DNA of 64,000 bases from positions 6,510,001-6,574,000 of the forward strand of contig VNWV01000001.1 of NCBI GenBank assembly GCA_009801085.1, in the 5' to 3' direction. The notes beneath the pieces are model-generated. The model did no database searches, was not told where the DNA came from, and saw nothing but the letters and a program-made list of their open reading frames with translations. The stretch is from Lasiodiplodia sp. COLG20 (lineage: Eukaryota; Ascomycota; Dothideomycetes; Botryosphaeriales; Botryosphaeriaceae). Positions 56,251 to 64,000 of the stretch are shown here, in pieces; the stretch's first letter is position 1, and the number at the start of each line of letters is the position of its first letter. Made by a program: the position numbers and the translations under genes.

Positions 56251-57810
56251 TCAAAGCTTGGTTGTGGGTGGCTTCCCCATGCCCACTTCTCTCAGGTCTT
56301 TGACCCGCTCACCAGGGCGAGAATCATCATGACCCCATGGCCTGTTGTGCCATCTCCATTCCGGCTTGAGGCCTCTCTCTTTCCCTTCGACCGCATCGGC
56401 AATGTAGCTTCCAATGATGGGAAGGAACTTGAATGCATGACCGGAGTCTCCTGTCGCAAGCAAGAACTCCTTGGCGGGGTATTTCGGGTGGTAGTCAAAG
56501 AGGAAGTGGCGGTCGGCCGTGTCCTGCAAGGCCGTTAGAAAGGACAGTAAGGTCATTGGCCGAATTACTTACGGTGCACCAGCAGATGGAAGCGCCATGG
56601 ATCTTCCGGCCAGAAAATTGAGGAATCACAGCATCTATCAACTTATTGATACCATCCATAGCCTCCTTCGGGATGCCTTCGCCGGGATGCTCGCTCGCGT
56701 AGTATGGCACAGAGTACTGAAGTGTCTTATCACCATCTTTGTACTCGCCAACACGATACTGATATCCTTGGAACTCGTTGCAGATTTTGATCCAGCGGGA
56801 CTCTGGGTCAGGCTCGAAGAAGAAGCCAAGTTCTCGGTTGTCGACTACCGGGCAGTTCTTGAACTGGGCGAGTTCTTCATCGGTAACCTCGACGTGACCG
56901 AGGGTCCAGCACTTGGACCAGAGATGCGGTGCCAATTCGGGAAGCACGGCCGGGGACGCGGCTCCCGTACAGAGGATGTACTTGGACGCGGTGTGAATCT
57001 TGCCTGATGCGACTTTGATGCCCTTTACCTTTCCGTTTTCTTCTTCAATGCCGACCATTTGTCCGTCAGGGCCACCGATGAACTTCACGCCCATCTTCAT
57101 GGCCTTTGGGGAGCGTCAATGCATACGATTCTCAGATGCGGGGTAAGTGGCACGGCTCACCTCACCACCAATTTTCTCCAGTGCTTTTCTGGCATGGGCC
57201 CATCCGGCCTGCGGATTCCAGAAGCCCTTCCACTCGTCGATGCCCTTGGCAGCTGCGAGCTGCGGGACGTGCTTCACGATGTCTTTCTTGGTCTCAACGA
57301 ACTCGACGCCTTCTGCCTGGCCTCTATCGACGAGATTCTGATAGGCTTGGCGGAGGCGTTTGGCGGCCTCAGGGTCTCCGCTTGTGGTGACAAGCCAGCC
57401 TTGGCGCAAAGCTTAGCGCATGCTTGGATGGATGCGGCTGACAGCACTCACCCGTCTCGTGGAAGATGTCATCAAACAACGGCTGCCTCCATGCCTGGAT
57501 AGCCTCGATGGCTGTTGGAAGGTTAGTGGTGGATGGGGAAGGGCCCGTGCTTTGACGCACCCATGTCCGAGTACAGCGGCTCGTCATACTCGGTGCGGAT
57601 GATCTTGTTCAGGTCATAGGCGGCGCTGTCGACGGACGGGAAAGGATTCTTGTCGATGCAGGTGATGTTGGAGTAGCCCCTCTTGGCCAAGTGGTAGGCG
57701 GTCGAGGCGCCGAAGGTGCCGCTATCCAAAGTAGGTCAGCGCTCATGCGTCGACCGGAGAATTTCTGTGTCAAGGATTTACCTGCCGATGATAAGAATTG
57801 GGGAGTCCAT
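56251..57810 (-). CDS. FAD-dependent amine oxidase (fructosyl-amino-acid/pipecolate/sarcosine oxidase group)
   Basis: Six exons (57810-57782, 57721-57561, 57511-57452, 57411-57161, 57103-56573, 56523-56251) give 434 aa, the usual family length. The first exon is 29 nt. The N-terminal FAD motif is PILIIGSGTFGASTAYHLAKRG, followed by the family block AAYDLNKIIRTEYDEPLY. The C-terminal GDSGHAFKFLPIIG motif is typical of fructosyl-amino-acid, saccharopine and pipecolate oxidases, which carry covalent FAD (usually on Cys) and release H2O2. The protein ends TTKL, a possible weak PTS1 peroxisomal signal. The exact substrate cannot be assigned. It is divergent from an oligopeptide transporter 310 bp away, which suggests uptake and oxidation of amino-acid-derived nitrogen or carbon sources. 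Confidence 0.86.
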
Positions 57811-58120
57811 TATTCGTTGCGGCTGAATGCGCAGGCGACCGGCGATGCGGGCTTCTTATGTGGCAATGGACGGCGGCGATGGCACGACTTTTGGCGGCTT
57901 CGCTTGGACCTTCTTCGCCTGGACCTGCTGCAAACCCCCGCCCGCCCTCACCCACGCGACTCAACATCCCTCAACTTCAACCCCCCGCAATCCCATTTAG
58001 CCTCCGAGATAAACAGATAGGACTGTCTATCCGAGGTTTCCAAAACCCTATCGACCCGTGTATATAAGACACACGTCAATTCCGCCACAATGGAGTCGGT
58101 CCCGTCACGCCTGCTGCACC
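57811..58120. promoter_or_regulatory. Short bidirectional promoter, amine oxidase / OPT
   Basis: 310 bp separate the two divergent ATGs. A TATATAAG box at 58061-58068 is 60 bp before the OPT start. The region is C-rich toward the oxidase side. Sharing of control elements is inferred from the spacing. Confidence 0.6.
58061..58068 (+). promoter_or_regulatory. TATA box of the OPT gene
   Basis: TATATAAG, 52 bp before the A of the ATG at 58121 counted from the end of the box. Confidence 0.6.
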
Positions 58121-60758
58121 ATGACTTCCCACGAGCCAAAGGCCAAAGATATCGACACCAGTCCGCCGTCTGACGACTATGTCTCCGACACCAAGGAGCC
58201 CGAGGTCGGCACCACCACCGTCCTCGCCGCCCAAAATGGCCTGACCGACGCCGAATTCGCCACTACCGGCGCCATCGAGAACATCGAAAAAGAGTACACC
58301 ATCGATTCCGACAACTCACCCTGCGCCGAGGTGCGCGCAAACGTCCCCAACACCGACGACTACCATCTGCCCGTCAACACCCTGCGCATGTGGGTGTTGG
58401 GCCTCCTCTTCACAATTGCGAGTCATGCCCAAGTCCCGCCTGCCTAATACGACCAACCCGCTAACTATATCTCCCAGGTTGGTTCTGGCATCAACCAATT
58501 CTTCTCAATGCGTTATCCCAGCGTGACAATCACGTCACTTGTTGCCCAGCTGGTCTCTTACCCGCTGGGATGTGCCGTGGCTAAGGCTCTTCCTGTCAAG
58601 ACGATCCGCGTCTTCGGCTACCCGCTCGTCATCAACCCGGACCATTCTTTCAACATCAAGGAGCATGCCGTCATCACCATCATGTCCAATCTGAGCTTCG
58701 GCACCTCCTGGGTATGTCTCCGTTCCGAGTTGTCTACTCTTTTGGCCCGGAACACGAATTGACGGCTGCTCGCCACAGGCTACCGACATCATTCAAGCCC
58801 AGAAAGCCTTCTACCACACCGATGCCGCCGTCGGCTACCAATTCCTGCTTGGTCTGTCCATGCAGTTGTTCGGCCTCGGTTTGGCCGGCCTCTGCTACCG
58901 CTTCATCGTCGAGCCGCCGCAGATGATCTGGCCGTCGACCCTCGCCAACGCTGCCCTCTTCGAGACGCTGCACAGCCGCGCCAACCCCATCGCCGACGGC
59001 TGGTCCATCTCGCGCTACCGCTTCTTCCTCTACGTCTTCGTCGGCGGCTGGTGCTGGTACTGGTTCCCCGGCTTCATCTTCACCGGCCTCAGCACCTTCG
59101 CCTTCATCTGCTGGGCCGCCCCGGATAACAAGATCGTGAACAATCTGTTCGGCATGTCCACTGGTCTCGGGTACCTGCCGACCACGTTCGACTGGAGCCA
59201 GGTCGCCTACAACGGCTCTCCCTTGGTCGTCCCCTTCTGGGCTCAGGCGAATGTGTTCAGCGGTTGGCTCTTCCACTTCGCTCTCGTTGCTCCCATCCTT
59301 TACTACACCAACACCTGGTGGACGAGCTATCTGCCGCTGTCTGGCTCTGACTCGTACGACAACACTGGTCAGGTTTACAATGTGACAAAGATTGTCGATG
59401 CCCGGGGCAACTTCCTGAAAGAGCAGTATGAGGCCTATTCGCCCATCTTCATGCCTGCTACGTTCGCCCTGAGCTACGGTCTCTCATTCGCCGTCATGGC
59501 TTGCTTACCCGTCCATATCTTCCTTTACTATTGGCGCGATATGTGGAATGCCGTCAGGGGAGACAGGAAGAAGGATATTCACGCACGGCTGCTTACTAGA
59601 TACAAGGACGTGCCATGGTGGTGGTTTGGAATTATCACGGTAAGCTCAGACGCAGTTTCAGATGTGCTTGAAGATAGACTGACGTTATCGCAGATCATTG
59701 TCCTCGCCATTAGCATCATATGCATGGAAGTCTACCACACTGAAATGCCTGTGTGGGGCATCCTCGTTGCCTTCGGCATGGCCATCGTTTACATCATTCC
59801 CGTTGGCACCGTATACGCCGTCGCGAACCTCAACGCCAATGTGTTGACTGTGCTCGGCGAGATCATTTCAGGGTACCTGCTTCCTGGCAAGCCCATCGTC
59901 ATGCTCATCTTCAAGGTGCGTCTACGAACCGGATTCCACCTGCCAGCCCACCGTACTGACATTCTCTCACCCCCAGTTCTACGCCTACACCGCCCTCAGC
60001 CAAGCCATGAACTACTGCTCCGACATGAAGCTCGGTCTCTACATGAAGATCCCCAAGCGCACCCTCTTCGTCGCGCAGCTAACAGCCTGCATCCTAGGCT
60101 CTCTGACCCAAAGTCCGTATCCCCCCTCACTCACTCTCCCTCCCAACCCCACTAACGCGCCCTCTCCACCACAGACGCCGTCCTCCTCTGGATGCTCGGC
60201 AACATCAAAGACATCTGCTCCTCCGACCAGCCTAACGGCTACACCTGCCCGCAAGGCCGCGTCAACTTCACGTCCTCCATCATCTGGGGCGCCATCGGCC
60301 CCGCCCGCCTCTACAGCATCGGCAAGATCTACTCGGGGCTGCTGCACTACTTCTGGATCGGCGCCCTGCTGCCCATCCTGACCTACCTCCTCAAGAAGAA
60401 ATTCCCTGCCCGCAAGTGGCTCGGCGCCATCCACTGGCCGCTCTTCTTCGCCGGCACCGGCAACCTGCCGCCTGCGACGGGGATTAACTACACGACGGCT
60501 TTCGCGGTGAGCTTCGTGTTTAATCGTGTGCTGAAGCGCCGCTGGCCGCATTGGTGGGCCAAGTACAATTACGTGCTGTCGGCTGCGCTGGACAGCGGGG
60601 TGGCGGTCAGCGCGATTGTGATTTTCTTCACGGTGATTTTTCCGGGCGCGGAGTTTAAGTGGTGGGGGAACACTGTGAGTGGGACCACGGTCGATGGGAA
60701 GGGGACGCCGTGGAAGGATGTGCCGGCGAGCGGGACGTTTGGGCCGAGTCGGTGGTAG
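58121..60758 (+). CDS. OPT-family oligopeptide transporter
   Basis: Six exons (58121-58417, 58478-58711, 58779-59639, 59694-59915, 59977-60112, 60175-60758) give 777 aa. The frame is open upstream to 58058, but ATG 58121 (MTSHEPK) is the first Met downstream of the TATA box at a sensible distance. A charged ~90-aa N-terminus precedes about 14-16 membrane helices. OPT features include VGSGINQFFSMRYPSV in the first helices, a Trp-rich loop (GGWCWYWFPGF), the KIPKR motif (LYMKIPKRTLF) and a C-terminal FGPSRW tail. OPT proteins import tetra- and pentapeptides or glutathione-like peptides with protons at the plasma membrane. Intron 1 (58418-58477) needs a GC-AG splice (GCGAGT donor), since no GT donor keeps the frame. 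Confidence 0.9.
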
Positions 60759-63700
60759 GGGTGGGAAGGAGGGTGGGGAGGTGAGTTGGGGTCATGGTGG
60801 GGATGGGAAGATGGGTGTTCTGTTTTGCTTTTGTTTAGGGTGCGGATACCCAGTGTTTAGTCTAAATGATGGTGTTCGTCTGTTTATACTTGATGATGTG
60901 GGGCTCACCATTGGCGTTTTGATGAGTGGATTGTGTCCTTGTTTGTATGTGACACGGAAGATTTTCAACCGAAGCACACAAAGTAGTGTCTCCGTGTTCG
61001 AAATTACAGGAGAGTGAGTGTACCCGCCTCGATATCACCTCAAAATGATGCCGAAAGATCGAGGCTCTAGCAAGGTTCTTATACCACATCAGTTTCCTCA
61101 ACACAGTCAACTCCCCGTGCCACACACGGAGAATGCACCCCGCAAGTCATCAGGTACCTGCCAAAGCTCGGTCTACTACCTTTCGTAATTGCACATAAGT
61201 AATCTCACTTCAACACGCCTGCTCCTCCAACGCCGGGCCCTCAAACCGACTGAGACGACCAAAAGGCTTGCTCTTGTACCTCACTCACTTCGTCCCCCTC
61301 GCTCTGCTTTCGACTCTCTACCAATATTCACCGTGGCTCAAACTACATACTTGCCTTCCTTTGCTCAATGTGAATTTATAAGACATGGTAGTATCATTAC
61401 ATGCCGAATTTGCTCAGCATTTCGAGCTGATGCTGAGCGAATTCTTTTTTACAAAGCGTCGAAGGATGGTTCGAGGAGCGGAGAAGAGACTACGGAACGC
61501 CGAGTTCCTTACACAATCCGCACAGAGAAGGCAACCGAAGAAGTCTCGCCCGACTTGCCCTGCCTTCAATTTGGTATAACAGACCCGTGTCTGAATGGAG
61601 CTGAAATTGAGGATCTCCAACCACTGGTTTTATATCCGTCGCCCGACTGCACCCGCATCCGCTCGGCCCATCGATCCCGTGCCAGCGAGCGGGCCAGATT
61701 TTGGCACATGGACGTTTCTACCGTGGTGCATTCTGTATGCGACCTGGCATATAGACTCTGACATGTGCGTGGCGGCGTCTTGTGCATGCAGCAGCGGCGA
61801 CATGGCCGACGCTTTTAAATTGGAAGGCGCTGCTACGGGGACAGGATAAAGTTTTCCAAAGACACATTAGGAACACATCGCAGGCTTAATCAACTTTTAC
61901 TTGGTTGCGCGCTCCTCGGTGTTTCAAGGGCAAGGCGGGTCCGTATGTTGCGAACTGATGGTGCAATGATGAATGGGTGAAATGATCATCAGCATCAGTA
62001 AAAATTCAGTAGGATATCCAAACTTTTAAATTTTTAATTTTCTGCATACCCATAAAAAGGGACTGGTGAGTAGTCGGAAGGGGTTGCTCAGTCCACTTGG
62101 AGTGAAAGGGGGCCGTACAAACAAAAGTTTCAAGTTGTCAAGCCGCCCTATCCTGCGAACAATCCCAAGGTTTATTCTAGACTGTGTGAGGAAGACTACT
62201 GGCCAATATATAAGTTCTGCTCCTTTTGGACCCTGCCCGTAGATTTGTCATCGAAACTTCCCAATTTATGGCTGTCACCACGAAGCATTTTGCGCCATGT
62301 CATATACACGAGGTCTGTTCACTTAGTACTGCAACAGAGAACAGGCAGTTAAAGTGGTCACCTAAGCATGTATGTACAACGAATATGTGGGCAAGAGAAT
62401 CCGTATAGTAGTTTCGGATATCTCGTGTTTGTTGTAACATCAAGTGGACCGACTTAGTACTATGTGAAAACGCTGAACTGCTTCCCAAGCAAAAGCCGAT
62501 GGCATTCCCCGCATAATGTTTCAGTTCTCCAATTCATTCTCATCAATCCATTTTCCATCAAACGCTATTGGAATAAATTGACACGGCCGTGCGATAAGCT
62601 TGCAAATTTTTGTTTGTGATAGACTTTAGAGCTTCCTGATATGTGAAATCTTACTTTCACATTGAATTAGTTTCACACTACTTCGCTGCGGCTGTTAATT
62701 GATAAGGTGACCCAAATTTGGCAGCTGGAGTCTGCAAGCTCATTGTCAAATTGTCATTTTAGAGGCGCGCTCTGTATTTTATGCTTGCATATACTGGGAA
62801 ATAGATATTTCTAGAACCATTGTTTTCTAATACACAATAGCTCATTTACCGGCGCATGATTACGTTGGAAAGATCTACCTCTTAGGCCAGTAGCCAGACC
62901 TTCTCTAATCAATAAGCTCTCCGATGTATTTCCCACAGCTTCGCCTGATTGTTTAAATCGTAGATTTTAAAGCCCACAAGAAAACCTGCTGACCAGCACT
63001 TTGCTCCGCGATTCTCTTCAGCATCATCAAAGCGTCCTATTCACCATGTTACTATAAAGATGGCACAAACTACTTAGGTCTGGGTAGCCGAAGAGGTCAC
63101 TTGGCCATGAGACAAGGAGACAGTAGAAGTGACCAGGGACAGACCAAACGACGAAACAGTGAATCCGTTCGCATTATAGCCAGAATCTCTCTGGGAAGAA
63201 TTCATGCACTTCATGTTTCAATATTTCCAGTCAAGGCATCGCTGGACTTCAATCTATATGTGAATTTCATCAGAACATGCCAGGTCAGTAGACTGAAAAC
63301 GCGCTACGATTGATTTTCGCGAGGCAGGTGACGCACCGCCCTCCAAAATTTCGAGACTTTTTGGTATAAACTTAAATCAAATCAAGCTCAATGAGATGCG
63401 GAGACTTTTCAAATGATTTAAGCGTACTGCTTTCCCCATACTAAGGTATGCGCTCAGAATGAAAAGATGAAGTCGACTTTTGCCATTGTATGGCTAGGCT
63501 TGTTCTACTCATGCGATGTATTTCATCAAGTGATTCAAATGATGACATTCATTCCAGAAAAACGTAGATATTAGGCATAATGCAGACAACGCACCATCAC
63601 ACGGTGGGTTACGAAAAACATACTTCCATGAGCTAGACCACCTATTTCTCGTAGAAGTGTTGTGATCCAGTTATGATGTAAGTCGCTAAATTCCATAGAC

Positions 63701-63941
63701 TACAGCTTTGAACTCAACCACCGACCCACGAAGGAAGCAGTGGCTATCTTTATACCGAGCTTACATATTGTTCCTACGCGTGACACAGCCCGTGCTGCTT
63801 CAGCACACCTTGAAGTCATCTGCACCCGATAGTCGGCCATTGCTCTCACGCGATCTGACATGCTCATCGGCCGTCACGAGCGGGACGAGTCTGGAAGATG
63901 TACTTAAGAAGCCCCACATCTCTCCCACAACATCGACAAGA
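60759..63941. other. Long intergenic region without recognised gene
   Basis: About 3.2 kb. The first 300 bp are the OPT 3' flank. A frame open at 61189-61761 lacks a good ATG and any domain. The rest (62000-63800) is AT-rich with many stops in all frames. No repeats, tRNA or transposon sequence was recognised. Confidence 0.5.
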
Positions 63942-64000
63942 ATGGCATCTAAGGTCAATTACTGGGTACAACGCGCGCGGCTTACTCGGACGTGTTTTTG
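63942..64000 (+). CDS. Possible start of a gene cut by the window edge
   Basis: An ATG in a good fungal context (ACAAGAATGGC) opens MASKVNYW, followed immediately by GTACAA, which could be an intron donor; the frame otherwise stays open to the edge. The preceding ~80 nt (ACTTAAG, then a C-rich CATCTCTCCCACAACATCG leader) look like a fungal promoter and leader. The product cannot be told from this fragment. Confidence 0.3.
   Translation, partial: MASKVNYWVQRARLTRTCF

Noticed and set aside
61189..61761. 190-codon open frame on the plus strand
   Set aside because: It opens at TTG, not ATG, has no recognised motif and no supporting splice pattern.
1..64000. tRNA genes, rRNA, CRISPR arrays, complete transposons or viral insertions
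   Set aside because: Reading both strands I found no convincing tRNA A/B boxes with cloverleaf arms, no rRNA segments, no regular spaced repeats and no transposase, reverse transcriptase or viral gene. A dedicated RNA-gene search would be needed to exclude small RNAs.

Overview
The window is nuclear DNA of a filamentous ascomycete (Pezizomycotina). It shows many short introns of about 45-110 nt with GTRNGY donors, eukaryotic gene structure on both strands, and fungus-specific families: HET, DUF7708, DUF7025-AAA, PhiA, fungal HAK and OPT transporters, and an Ecm33-like protein. A Dothideomycete is possible, but the sequence alone does not settle the class. I rebuilt 19 intact protein genes by joining exons in frame, plus two decayed genes and one gene cut by the right edge. 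I saw no rRNA, tRNA, CRISPR or complete transposon.

Layout. 0-5 kb: a carboxymuconolactone-decarboxylase-like gene, a decayed unidentified gene with a 41-bp tandem repeat in its last intron, a small conserved fungal protein and a multi-pass membrane protein, all on the minus strand. 5.9-17.9 kb: the most striking region, two giant RNA-helicase genes head to head. One is a DDX60-like Ski2-type helicase (minus, 1799 aa). The other is a ZNFX1/Hrr1/SAD-3-like SF1 helicase (plus, 1930 aa) with CCCH, NF-X1 and RZ zinc fingers. The 685-bp gap between them holds the same ~36-bp element in mirror orientation in front of each gene, with a ~100-bp foldback (MITE-like) element almost at its centre. A second copy of the foldback lies near 50.3 kb.

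18.9-25.8 kb: a phiA-type cell-wall protein, a GMC oxidoreductase pseudogene (frameshifts and a nonsense codon) and a homeodomain plus C2H2 transcription factor. 26.5-44 kb: an accessory-looking stretch with a HET-domain protein, an Ayg1/DUF1100-like hydrolase, an arylsulfotransferase, a DHA2-type MFS transporter, a STAND-like DUF7708 protein with a degenerate nucleotide site, and a DUF7025-AAA ATPase. 44.5-54.6 kb: an SDR, a HAK potassium transporter, an NTF2-like/FMO fusion and an Ecm33-like secreted protein. 56.2-60.8 kb: an FAD amine oxidase of the fructosyl-amino-acid/pipecolate oxidase group, divergent from an oligopeptide transporter over a 310-bp shared promoter. The last 3 kb hold no recognisable gene until a possible start at 63942.

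How they may work together (inference). The helicase pair looks like a co-regulated RNA-surveillance or antiviral module: animal DDX60 and ZNFX1 are interferon-stimulated RNA-sensing factors, and fungal Hrr1/SAD-3 act in RNA silencing. The HET, DUF7708 and AAA genes would fit non-self recognition. The amine oxidase and OPT transporter could import and oxidise modified amino acids or peptides.
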